Source: Bacteroidales bacterium
GTDB lineage: Bacteria > Bacteroidota > Bacteroidia > Bacteroidales > JALTDM01
DNA: 8,747 bases
Reading direction: 5' to 3'
Assembly (NCBI GenBank): GCA_026996635.1
Contig: JALWKH010000447.1
Coordinates: 1 to 8,747, forward strand
Below the pieces are notes generated by a model that had not been told where the DNA came from, searched no databases, and was given only the letters and a program-made list of their open reading frames with translations. Positions 1-6,529 of this stretch are shown here, in pieces. The position numbers were made by a program, and so were the translations under genes. Within the stretch, counting starts at the first letter, position 1. Each line of letters opens with the position of its first letter.

Positions 1-80
1 AAGAAAGAGAAAGCCTCATCAACTCTTACAATGCAGTAAGAGAAGTTATGGAAGTTCTCGACAAAATGAATTTATTCTAA
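1..80 (+). CDS. C-terminal end of an unidentified protein (5' truncated)
   Basis: The frame starting at base 3 is open from the left edge and gives 25 residues ending in EVLDKMNLF, then a TAA stop at 78-80. The tail is amphipathic and probably helical (AVREVMEVLDKM). It is too short to assign to a family. A strong hairpin terminator begins 23 bp after the stop, which supports a genuine gene end. I infer a real gene from the position of that terminator and the intact frame; the function is unknown. Confidence 0.6.
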   Translation, partial: ERESLINSYNAVREVMEVLDKMNLF

Positions 81-103
81 AAAATAATTCAAACAATAAT
101 AAT

Positions 104-137
104 AAAAAAGGCTGTCCCGGAAAAGACAGCCTTTTTT
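104..137. terminator. Bidirectional intrinsic terminator
   Basis: The 13-nt arms AAAAAAGGCTGTC (104-116) and GACAGCCTTTTTT (125-137) are perfectly complementary around an 8-nt loop (CCGGAAAA). The stem core is GC-rich and a T run follows it on either strand. It lies between a plus-strand stop at 80 and a minus-strand stop at 143, so it can end both converging transcripts. The minus-strand stop is only 5 bp from the stem. Confidence 0.92.
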
Positions 138-142
138 ATTTA

Positions 143-565
143 TCATTCTTTCGGTTTTCCGAGTTTCCGTTTTTTCTTGAAAATTCTTTTGTACCAAGGA
201 TCTGGATTTTTGCCGCGTGATTCACGAATGGCCTTTCTTTTGTGTTTTTTCATTCTGCGGTAAACTTTTTTTCCGCCTTCTTGCTTTTCTTCTTTGCCGC
301 TATTGTAAACCTTCCAATATTTCTTTCTGGCTTTCTTATATTCTTTCAAATGTTTTTTCTTTTTGCGATCATCTTTTTTCCTTGCTTTACGTGCCGCTTT
401 GCCGGCTTTGTCAGGGTGAAACAACCTGCGCAAAGAAATCCTGTGATGTCTCTCTTTAGGAGGATGATTGTCTATGGAATATTTATTTTGTTGAGGGAAT
501 ACCGCAACAGATAACAACATTATCCACAAAATCAAAAAAAACTTTCTTGCTACTGAAACTTTCAT
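143..565 (-). CDS. Small exported, extremely basic protein of unknown function
   Basis: A 140-residue protein that I cannot assign to a named family. Residues 1-24 look like a Sec signal peptide: MKVSVARK, then a hydrophobic core (FFLILWIMLLSVAVF), with likely cleavage near FPQQ. The rest is low-complexity and strongly cationic: I count 48 Lys/Arg in about 116 mature residues, against about a dozen acidic ones. There are Lys clusters (RKARKKDDRKKKK, residues 59-71) and a basic C-terminus around NPDPWYKRIFKKKRK (120-134). No T9SS sorting domain, lipobox or catalytic motif is visible. The signal peptide suggests a periplasmic or envelope location, perhaps binding an anionic polymer such as LPS, peptidoglycan or nucleic acid; that is inference. 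It is transcribed divergently from the Rieske-like lipoprotein and ends at a strong terminator. The ATG at 563-565 is chosen because it opens directly into the signal peptide. Coding status is well supported, function is not. Confidence 0.75.
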   Translation of the reverse strand: MKVSVARKFFLILWIMLLSVAVFPQQNKYSIDNHPPKERHHRISLRRLFHPDKAGKAARKARKKDDRKKKKHLKEYKKARKKYWKVYNSGKEEKQEGGKKVYRRMKKHKRKAIRESRGKNPDPWYKRIFKKKRKLGKPKE

Positions 566-579
566 TGGTATAAAACCCT

Positions 580-587
580 TAAATTTG
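580..587 (+). promoter_or_regulatory. Candidate -7 element for the lipoprotein-porZ unit
   Basis: TAAATTTG matches TAnnTTTG exactly and lies 29 bp before the ATG at 617, which suits a leader of about 23 nt. I see no good -33 TTTG at the expected distance, only a TTG at 565-567 that is too close. The element forms one arm of the 580-607 dyad. Confidence 0.35.
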
Positions 588-607
588 TAAAATACAAAAC
601 AAATATA
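580..607. repeat. Inverted repeat between divergent genes (possible operator)
   Basis: Arms TAAATTTGT (580-588) and ACAAATATA (599-607) are complementary at 8 of 9 positions, around a 10-bp AT-rich spacer. Each arm contains a candidate -7 box, one per strand. The dyad fills the middle of the only gap between the divergent genes. It could be a regulator site or simply two facing promoters. Confidence 0.4.
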
Positions 608-628
608 CTATAAAGAATGAAAATCAAA
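600..628 (-). promoter_or_regulatory. Candidate Bacteroidota-type promoter for the basic-protein gene
   Basis: On the minus strand the -7-like element TATATTTG (607 down to 600) matches the phylum consensus TAnnTTTG. TTTG (628 down to 625) lies 17 nt upstream, slightly closer than the usual spacing of about 19. A start of transcription near 593 would leave a leader of about 28 nt before the ATG at 565. The element lies partly inside the start of the divergent lipoprotein gene. AT-rich DNA makes chance matches common. Confidence 0.4.
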
Positions 629-1048
629 CATCTTACCATATTATTCTTGTTTGCTTTACTCGTACCTTTCGGGTGTAAAGACAACAACCAAAGCCGAATA
701 CCCGAAGTTTATGTAGATTTTTATGTAAACATAAACGACCCGCAATTTTTTGTTCTACAAGTAGTCGGTAACTATGTGTATGTAACGGGAGGCGTTTCGG
801 GAATAATCATTTACAGGAAAAGTTCTACGGAATTTGTAGCACTTGACAGGTGCTGCAGTTACAATCCCGAAAAAAGATGCAAAGTGGAAGTGGATACAAC
901 AACAAACCAAAAAATCATTTGTCCCGTCTGCAAGTCAGAATTTTCGTTGGACAACGGATATGTGTTAAAGTCTCCTGCGGCAGCTCCGCTTAAACAATAT
1001 CAAACTACATTTGACGGAGAAAAAGTTCATGTATATAACAATTATTAA
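617..1048 (+). CDS. Rieske-like lipoprotein lacking canonical histidine ligands
   Basis: A 143-residue protein. Residues 1-20 form a lipoprotein-type signal ending in VPFGC, so Cys20 is the likely lipidated residue; the lipobox is relaxed (Pro at -3). The C-terminal half follows a Rieske ferredoxin outline: a beta-rich stretch with VYVTGGVSGIIIYR (53-67), a first metal-loop-like segment DRCCSYNPEKRC (77-88), a second CPVCKSEF (102-109), then DNG and SPAAAPLKQYQT (119-130), like the usual GPA..PL..Y ending. A true Rieske centre uses C-x-H and C-x-x-H. Here Tyr and Cys take the histidine positions, and the only histidines in the protein are His5 (signal) and His138. The candidate ligands are Cys79, 80, 88, 102 and 105. 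It could hold a Cys-only iron-sulfur or zinc site, a disulfide, or no metal. It precedes porZ by 39 bp on the same strand, suggesting co-transcription. Fold assignment is fairly sure; function is unknown. Confidence 0.82.
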   Translation: MKIKHLTILFLFALLVPFGCKDNNQSRIPEVYVDFYVNINDPQFFVLQVVGNYVYVTGGVSGIIIYRKSSTEFVALDRCCSYNPEKRCKVEVDTTTNQKIICPVCKSEFSLDNGYVLKSPAAAPLKQYQTTFDGEKVHVYNNY

Positions 1049-1087
1049 CAGTGATTTGCGTTAATTAACTTAAACATTTTTTTACGG

Positions 1088-3403
1088 ATGAAGAAAATAT
1101 TTTTTATAGCAGTTTTTATCATAGCATCACTTCACAATATTTTTTCACAAATACCAATTTACACTTGGCGTGACCATCTGTCATATTTTACACCATTAGA
1201 CATAGCTTTCACGGATAACAACGAAATATATGTACTTACGGAGAATGGACTTGTAATCACCGACAAAAACTTTTCTTACATCTCAAAAAAATCAAAAGTA
1301 AACGGACTTTCGGATGTTGAATTGTCTTCAATAGCATACTCGAAACAAACAGGACAAATTATTGTCGGATATCAAAACGGCAACCTTGACCTTATAAAAA
1401 ACTCTACCATAATCAATATACCTGACATCAAGTTGCGACAGATGTACGGTGTAAAAACAATAAACAAGATAATTCCTTACGGTGAATTTGCATATTTGGC
1501 TTGCGGCTTCGGCATAGTTAAACTGGATTTGGACAAAAAGGTAATTTTAGAAACATATTACATCGGTGAAAACGCTTCCTATGTTAATGTAAAAGATTTG
1601 AAAATTGCCGGAGACTTTATTTATGCAGCTACCAATAAAGGAATCTATGTTGCAAATCTTAATTCAAATTTATTGGACTACCACAACTGGAATAAAATTT
1701 CTGCAAACATTGCCGTCACACAAGATTTTAACGCTATTGATATACGCTATTCCAAAATTTTTGCGATTACAAAAAAACTCAGTGCATACGAAGACAAAAA
1801 TCTATTGCTAAAAATAGACCCCGATGACGGATCTTACAATATTTGCGACACCAGCGGGTACCATAATATATACGGATTTGTGGACAATTCCGACACAATG
1901 GGTGTGATGTATGATACAGTTGTAGTATTCTACGATTCGTTATGCAATACTTATCCGTATTGGTCTTATGAAGGCGATAACTACAACCACGGCATTACGG
2001 CAACATTTATGAAATATTATGACGGCTATTATTGGTTTAATGATGATATATGGCGATTTTTAATAAGGGCAAACAGATATTGGCATACATACAAAAAACT
2101 CAATTTTGCCACACCATGGTTCAATGCTGCATTTGACTTGGATGTATATGACAACCACCTGGTTGTAACGAAAGGCGGATATAAACCCAGTACCGTAAAC
2201 ATGTGGAATACTTTCAAAATTTGGAGAATGGACTCTACCGGGATATCAAATAAAATTTTATGGGGAAACCATGATGCCACTTCAGTTAAATTGGATCCCG
2301 ATGACCCGACACATTATTACGTAGGCTCATGGAATGATGGATTGCTTGAGTTCAAAAAAAATACTCTCGTAAAAATATATGACAATACAAATTCTACATT
2401 GCAAGGAGCCGACAACACTTCTTACATACGTATCCCTGATTTTGCCTTTGACAAAGACGGTAACTTGTGGGTGCTTAACTTCCAAAACAACAATTCGTTG
2501 CATGTTTTCACAAAAGACGGACAATGGAAAAGCTTTACAATTGGAGATTACGCACGTGAACCTGAAAAAATACTGATAACCCAAAGCGGAAAAATTTGGA
2601 TATTGCTTGCAAGATACCAGGGTATTGTAGTTTACGATCCGGGCAGCGACATAATGGACATATCGGATGATAGGGCTAAAAAACTTACCATAAAAGACGA
2701 AACAGGTAATGTATTAAGTATGAGCCCGATTTCATTTGCAGAAGACAGGGATGGAATAATTTGGGTAGGTACAACGGAAGGCGTACTTACTTTTTATGAT
2801 CCCGATGGAGTTTTTGATGACCCGGACTTCCATGCAGAGCGTATTATTCTTGAAATTGGCGACGGTATAGGACAATATTTGATGAAATACGAAACAGTAA
2901 CTTCCATAGCAGTTGACGGGGCAAACCGCAAATGGTTCGGAACGGTAAGCTCGGGCGCATACCTTATGAATCCTTCTTGCACCAGGGAAATACTGCATTT
3001 TACTTCGGACGACAGCCCGCTTCCTTCTAATACCATAAATAAAATTGCAATAGACCACAAAAACGGCGAAGTATATTTTTCTACGGATATGGGCATAGTA
3101 TCGTTCAAGAATGATGCAACCGAGGCAAAGCCATATTTTGACCACCCGTATGTTTATCCTAATCCCGTAAAACCCGGCTACAACGGCTACATAACATTCA
3201 CTGGTCTGGTGCAAGATGCAGATGTAAAAATTACGGATGTAGCAGGCAATATTGTATTCCAAACCAAAGCCAGAGGCGGTACGGCAGTCTGGGACGGCAA
3301 AAACTTTGAAGGGCACAAAGTAAAGTCGGGCATTTACCTTGCATTATGTTCCGACGATAGCGGCAGGGTAACTTCAGTGCTGAAAGTGCTGATAATAAAT
3401 TAG
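1088..3403 (+). CDS. porZ: PorZ-like T9SS attachment-complex beta-propeller protein
   Basis: A 771-residue secreted protein, close to the length of Porphyromonas PorZ. Residues 1-20 are a signal peptide ending HNIFS, before QIPIYTWRDHL. The N-terminal propeller carries the expected pattern: WRDHLSYF (27-34), IYVLTENGL (47-55), SKVNGLSDVELSSIAY (69-84) and VGYQNGNLDLI (93-103). Later blades have two-component-regulator-type propeller repeats (IWVGTTEGVLTFYD, KWFGTVSSGAYL, VYFSTDMGIVSF). Residues 690-771 form a type A T9SS sorting-domain fold, YPNPV through VWDGKNFEG to SGIYLAL, ending VLIIN. In Porphyromonas, PorZ sits on the cell surface with PorU, PorV and PorQ, binds anionic LPS and supports PorU, which cleaves cargo signals and attaches cargo to LPS; its own sorting domain is kept. 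The gene follows the Rieske-like lipoprotein by 39 bp with no obvious promoter between them and no clear Shine-Dalgarno site. It ends 5 bp from the converging M64 peptidase gene. Confidence 0.87.
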   Translation: MKKIFFIAVFIIASLHNIFSQIPIYTWRDHLSYFTPLDIAFTDNNEIYVLTENGLVITDKNFSYISKKSKVNGLSDVELSSIAYSKQTGQIIVGYQNGNLDLIKNSTIINIPDIKLRQMYGVKTINKIIPYGEFAYLACGFGIVKLDLDKKVILETYYIGENASYVNVKDLKIAGDFIYAATNKGIYVANLNSNLLDYHNWNKISANIAVTQDFNAIDIRYSKIFAITKKLSAYEDKNLLLKIDPDDGSYNICDTSGYHNIYGFVDNSDTMGVMYDTVVVFYDSLCNTYPYWSYEGDNYNHGITATFMKYYDGYYWFNDDIWRFLIRANRYWHTYKKLNFATPWFNAAFDLDVYDNHLVVTKGGYKPSTVNMWNTFKIWRMDSTGISNKILWGNHDATSVKLDPDDPTHYYVGSWNDGLLEFKKNTLVKIYDNTNSTLQGADNTSYIRIPDFAFDKDGNLWVLNFQNNNSLHVFTKDGQWKSFTIGDYAREPEKILITQSGKIWILLARYQGIVVYDPGSDIMDISDDRAKKLTIKDETGNVLSMSPISFAEDRDGIIWVGTTEGVLTFYDPDGVFDDPDFHAERIILEIGDGIGQYLMKYETVTSIAVDGANRKWFGTVSSGAYLMNPSCTREILHFTSDDSPLPSNTINKIAIDHKNGEVYFSTDMGIVSFKNDATEAKPYFDHPYVYPNPVKPGYNGYITFTGLVQDADVKITDVAGNIVFQTKARGGTAVWDGKNFEGHKVKSGIYLALCSDDSGRVTSVLKVLIIN

Positions 3404-3408
3404 CAGGA

Positions 3409-4695
3409 CTACTCCCCTATCACAAACTTTATCCTGTCTTCGAGTGCTTTGCGACAAACGGGACAAAAACCCGGGGCACTCAATTCTTTCATTATGCAAG
3501 TGTGCATTGGACGGTAAACGCCTTTGCTTCTATACCCGCCACCTTCAAAAGCCCCGACAACATTGTAATACTCCGGTACATCGGGAGTTGGCACAGGCAC
3601 GGTATCAGGCACCATTGATTTCCACTTTGCATCAAAATTTACAAGAGTAGTAATATTCGGCTCCCACGGCTCGAGTGAATCCGGGTAATAATCCGCATAT
3701 TCAGGCTCATCATAATAATACTCGTCCGCAAGCCCTGCCAAAGCGTGACCGAACTCGTGAACAAACACCAAGCGTGAAAGCCTGTGATCCACAGAAGTAA
3801 GGGAGAAGAAATTATAAATACCGCCACCACCGTATTTATCGGTGTTTACAAGAATATAAACTTGATCGTGCGGCACCTGTGATGCAAAATCGTACACACG
3901 CCGCATGTCGGTAGTAGTCAAATACCTATCGCTGCCGAAAGTGTTGAAAGTAGAATTCAGGCAACTACGCTTGTATATACCTTTTCGCGGATCATCCGTT
4001 CCATCCTCCGCCGACACTGAATAAACCGCCCAAATATTTATTTTGTCCTTGTATGACTTAAACGGCTCGTATTCAAACAGAAACTTATACATACGATCCA
4101 CATCGTTTTTATATTTTCCCATCGAAGTATCGCTGTATCCGTCTGCCAAAAACGCTATATCGAGCCTGTTTTCGTAATCGGTAGAATCACCCCACAAAAG
4201 TTCATATCTGAAATCGGAATACTTGAGGTCGTGCTTAATCATATAATAATCCGGCGAAATGTAATATTCCGATTTTTGTTCCAACTTCCAAGTCTTAAAA
4301 TTGCGGGAAAAGAATTTTATTTTTACAGTTGATTTGGGATAAGGAATTTCTACGACTTCGTAAAAAGCAAGTGTCTTTTGTTTTGCCTCAGGTAACCGCT
4401 GCCATTCTTTGAAAAGGGAATTAAACCCGCGGCTGAAAATCAATTTGCCTGTGGCGGAATCGTAAACTTGCACAAAATTATTGCCGTAATTCCATTTGTC
4501 TATCAAATTCACAGTAGAACCGCTCCAAAACGGCAATTCTTTCATATCAATCACAGTCATCCTCTCCGGATCGCTGCCTCCCGAATGGATAAGGTCTATC
4601 CTCAACGTTTTATGAAAAAAATAGGTATCAAAATCACTTGCAAAAGCAGATCGAAATAAGGTAAAAACCACTATTGCAAAAATCAACCTTTTCAT
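3409..4695 (-). CDS. Exported M64-family (IgA peptidase-type) zinc metallopeptidase
   Basis: A 428-residue protein with a signal peptide (residues 1-19, MKRLIFAIVVF..SAFA). The N-terminal beta-rich half (about 25-165) fits the M64 N-terminal domain. The catalytic half starts near ENRLDIAFLADGYSDTSMGKY (175-195), which is characteristic of M64. The zinc motif is VHEFGHALAGLADEY (312-326): His313 and His317 bind zinc, Glu314 is the general base, and Asp324/Glu325 is the probable third-ligand region, as in metzincin-like sites. The C-terminal MHTCIM..GFCPVC (397-414) gives Cys400, Cys411 and Cys414, also usual in the family. M64 was named for an IgA-cleaving enzyme of a gut Clostridium-group species; many Bacteroidota members have unknown substrates. 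There is no T9SS domain or lipobox, so a periplasmic or Sec-exported location is likely. The start overlaps the glycosyltransferase stop by 4 bp (ATGA), implying translational coupling. Confidence 0.9.
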   Translation of the reverse strand: MKRLIFAIVVFTLFRSAFASDFDTYFFHKTLRIDLIHSGGSDPERMTVIDMKELPFWSGSTVNLIDKWNYGNNFVQVYDSATGKLIFSRGFNSLFKEWQRLPEAKQKTLAFYEVVEIPYPKSTVKIKFFSRNFKTWKLEQKSEYYISPDYYMIKHDLKYSDFRYELLWGDSTDYENRLDIAFLADGYSDTSMGKYKNDVDRMYKFLFEYEPFKSYKDKINIWAVYSVSAEDGTDDPRKGIYKRSCLNSTFNTFGSDRYLTTTDMRRVYDFASQVPHDQVYILVNTDKYGGGGIYNFFSLTSVDHRLSRLVFVHEFGHALAGLADEYYYDEPEYADYYPDSLEPWEPNITTLVNFDAKWKSMVPDTVPVPTPDVPEYYNVVGAFEGGGYRSKGVYRPMHTCIMKELSAPGFCPVCRKALEDRIKFVIGE

Positions 4696-5438
4696 TTCGG
4701 CATCAGGTATTTAGGCTTGGCTACACCGAGTTTTGCAAACATATATTGAAACGATACTCCCAAAACACCCAAACCGTACTTTATGCTCCTGCGGAGATTT
4801 ATTGACGATGCTTCTTCAAAATATTTTGTAGGGCAAGTTACTTCTGCAATTTCAAACCCCGCATAAAAAATTTGGGCAATCATTTGGTTATCAAACACAA
4901 AATCATCGGAATTTTTGTGGTAGTCAACGGTTTCCAACACCTTACGTGAAAAAGCCCTGTATCCCGTGTGGTATTCCGACAATTTTTGATTCATCAAGAT
5001 ATTTTGAGCCAAAGTGAGAATCCTGTTTGCCACATATTTATAAAGCGGCATTCCGCCTTTAAGTGCCCCCTTGCCGAGAATACGCGATGCAAAAACTACC
5101 TCGTACAACCCCGAAGCTATAAGATAAGCCATAGAAGGTATCAATTTCGGCGTATATTGATAATCGGGATGAAGCATAATCACAATATCGGCACCTATCT
5201 CCAAAGCCTTGTCGTAACACGATTTTTGATTGCCTCCGTAACCCTTGTTTTCCTCGTGAACAACAATGTGATTTATGCCGAGTTTTTTGGCTTCTTCCAC
5301 GGTATTGTCGCTACTTTTGTCATCTACCAAAATTACATCGTCCACAATCTCCATAGGAACTTCGGCATAAGTCTGCTCCAAAGTCTTTTCGGCATTATAT
5401 GCCGGCATCACCACAACTATCTTTTTCCCGTAAATCAT
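4692..5438 (-). CDS. Family 2 glycosyltransferase, DPM1/GtrB-like, soluble
   Basis: A 248-residue GT-A fold protein without membrane spans. Motifs in order: VVVMPAYNAEKTL (8-20) at the nucleotide-sugar site, VILVDDKSSDNT (35-46) with Asp39/Asp40, NKGYGGNQKSCYDKAL (64-79), MLHPDYQYTPKL (88-99) in place of the usual DxD, EYHTGYRAFSR (155-165) resembling the acceptor-side motif of polyprenyl-phosphate transferases, and PTKYFEEASSINLRRSIKYGLG (203-224) near the C-terminus. This resembles the cytoplasmic catalytic domain of polyprenyl-phosphate sugar transferases but lacks the C-terminal helices of GtrB-like enzymes. It probably moves a sugar from a nucleotide donor to a lipid or glycan acceptor; the sugar cannot be read from sequence. 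It begins 2 bp after the pyrH stop and overlaps the M64 gene by 4 bp, so it is the middle gene of a tight operon. Confidence 0.87.
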   Translation of the reverse strand: MIYGKKIVVVMPAYNAEKTLEQTYAEVPMEIVDDVILVDDKSSDNTVEEAKKLGINHIVVHEENKGYGGNQKSCYDKALEIGADIVIMLHPDYQYTPKLIPSMAYLIASGLYEVVFASRILGKGALKGGMPLYKYVANRILTLAQNILMNQKLSEYHTGYRAFSRKVLETVDYHKNSDDFVFDNQMIAQIFYAGFEIAEVTCPTKYFEEASSINLRRSIKYGLGVLGVSFQYMFAKLGVAKPKYLMPK

Positions 5439-5440
5439 AC

Positions 5441-6142
5441 TTATTTAATTATCGTTCCGACCTTATCTCCATTTAAGAATTTCTTAAAGTTTTCAGGATC
5501 ATTGGAATTGTAAACCAGAATAGGCATATTGTTTTCTTTACACAGAGTAAAAGCCGTCATATCCATAACTTTCAAGTCGCGGCTTATAACTTCGTCAAAG
5601 GTAAGTTTTTCAAACTTTTTGGCATTTGGATTCTTCTCCGGATCATCGTCATACACACCGTCCACCCTTGTACCTTTCAGCAAAATATCCGCTTCTATTT
5701 GCACCGCCCTGAGAGCTGCCGCGCTGTCGGTGGTAAAATACGGATTGCCGGTTCCGCCTGCAATTATCACAACCTTACCGCTGTTCAATGAATTTATAGC
5801 TTCTTCTTTCACAAAAGGCTTACCGATAAATTCCACTTTGAATGCAGTAAAAATATCTGTAGCAATTCCGTTTTGCACAAGTGCTTCTTTAAGCGCCATT
5901 GAGTTTATAATGGTGGCAAGCATTCCCATATAATCTCCGCTTACACGGTCAAATCCTATTTTTTCACCCTTCATCCCGCGAAAAATGTTTCCTCCTCCCA
6001 GCACTATCCCAACTTGAATGCCTGCAGAAACAGCCATTTTTATTTGTTCTACATACAACAATAAACTTTTTTCGTCTATACCCGTTCCATCATTACCACC
6101 GAGAGATTCGCCACTGAGTTTTAGCAAAATTCTTTTGTACAT
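5441..6142 (-). CDS. pyrH: Uridylate kinase (UMP kinase)
   Basis: This enzyme phosphorylates UMP to UDP with ATP in the cytoplasm, the committed step toward UTP, CTP and the UDP-sugars used for envelope synthesis. At 233 residues it is full length for the amino-acid-kinase-fold bacterial enzyme. Motifs: KLSGESLGG (8-16), VLGGGNIFRG (47-56), SGDYMGMLAT (68-77) with the UMP-contact Asp70, AGGTGNPYFTTDSAAALRA (128-146), KGTRVDGVYDDDP (156-168) and KVMDMTAFTLC (191-201). The ATG at 6140-6142 is right because KRILLKLSGES begins at once. In many bacteria pyrH is followed by frr; here it leads a glycosyltransferase and an M64 peptidase instead. A candidate -7 box lies about 20 bp upstream. Confidence 0.97.
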   Translation of the reverse strand: MYKRILLKLSGESLGGNDGTGIDEKSLLLYVEQIKMAVSAGIQVGIVLGGGNIFRGMKGEKIGFDRVSGDYMGMLATIINSMALKEALVQNGIATDIFTAFKVEFIGKPFVKEEAINSLNSGKVVIIAGGTGNPYFTTDSAAALRAVQIEADILLKGTRVDGVYDDDPEKNPNAKKFEKLTFDEVISRDLKVMDMTAFTLCKENNMPILVYNSNDPENFKKFLNGDKVGTIIK

Positions 6143-6160
6143 ACCTGAATATTTTTACGG

Positions 6161-6168
6161 CAAAGGTA
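6161..6168 (-). promoter_or_regulatory. Candidate -7 element for the pyrH operon
   Basis: On the minus strand TACCTTTG (6168 down to 6161) matches TAnnTTTG. It lies 18 bp upstream of the pyrH ATG and just after the terminator of the previous gene, where a new promoter is needed. A leader of only about a dozen bases is implied. I see no convincing TTTG at the -33 distance. Confidence 0.45.
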
Positions 6169-6198
6169 TAATTTTTTGATGAGTTTTACACATAAATA

Positions 6199-6229
6199 AA
6201 AAAGGCTGCCATTTCCTGACAGCCTTTTT
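6199..6229. terminator. Intrinsic terminator after the adhesin-like gene
   Basis: Arms AAAAAGGCTG (6199-6208) and CAGCCTTTTT (6220-6229) pair perfectly. The stem can extend by two pairs (6210-6211 with 6217-6218) past a single C-A mismatch at 6209/6219. It follows the minus-strand stop at 6254 by 24 bp, with a T run on the minus strand at 6203-6198. It separates that gene from pyrH, and the core stem is the same as at 104-137. Confidence 0.88.
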
Positions 6230-6253
6230 ATATGAAAGTAAAAAAATGCACTA

Positions 6254-6529
6254 TCAATACTTAACCAATACGGTTCCTTTGTATGATTCGCCGTTTAATG
6301 TTATAATGTACAAGTATTCGCCGAACGGTACTAACTTGCCGTTGTATGTACCGTCCCATTGGTTTTTAACATCAGTGTAATCGTATCCGTTTCCGTGGAA
6401 TTCGAATAACAAATCACCCCACCTATTGTAAACTTGTATTAAAACATCATCGTATGTACCGATGTTAAGGATTCTCCAGGTATCATTGTGTCCGTCGCCG
6501 TTAGGGGTAATTACCGTAGGAATAAGCAA
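6254..6529 (-). other. Type B T9SS C-terminal sorting domain
   Basis: This encodes the last 91 residues of the adhesin-like protein. The order IPTVITPNGDGHNDTW, VQVYNRWG-type strand (here IQVYNRWGDLLFE), WDGTYNGK, VPFGEYLYII and a final YKGTVLVKY is that of the gliding-motility-associated C-terminal domain family. Its presence implies Sec export followed by T9SS passage across the outer membrane. Confidence 0.93.

Noticed and set aside
340..385. A-rich runs in the basic-protein gene as a programmed -1 frameshift site
   Set aside because: The runs are not in the X-XXY-YYZ phase in the zero frame, no downstream stem stands out, and the frame is intact to its stop.
217..514. Two Phe/Leu/Cys-rich plus-strand open frames that look like small membrane proteins
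   Set aside because: Their hydrophobic look comes from reading the complement of Lys-rich codons (TTT/CTT) of the basic protein on the minus strand, and that gene has a signal peptide, candidate promoter and terminator.
1049..1087. Internal promoter between the lipoprotein gene and porZ
   Set aside because: There is a TTTG at 1057-1060 and AT-rich sequence, but no TAnnTTTG-like element at suitable distance, so co-transcription is simpler.
2732..3316. 194-codon open frame on the minus strand inside porZ
   Set aside because: It lies wholly opposite a well-supported gene, has a Cys/Ile/Tyr-heavy unstructured translation, and shows no motif or signal; it is a shadow of porZ codon use.
3387..3405. 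Hairpin at the porZ stop as a terminator
   Set aside because: Only six pairs, one of them G-T, with no T run after it on either strand.
4968..5513. 181-codon plus-strand open frame opposite the glycosyltransferase and pyrH
   Set aside because: It spans the junction of two firmly identified genes on the other strand and its translation has no recognisable domain.
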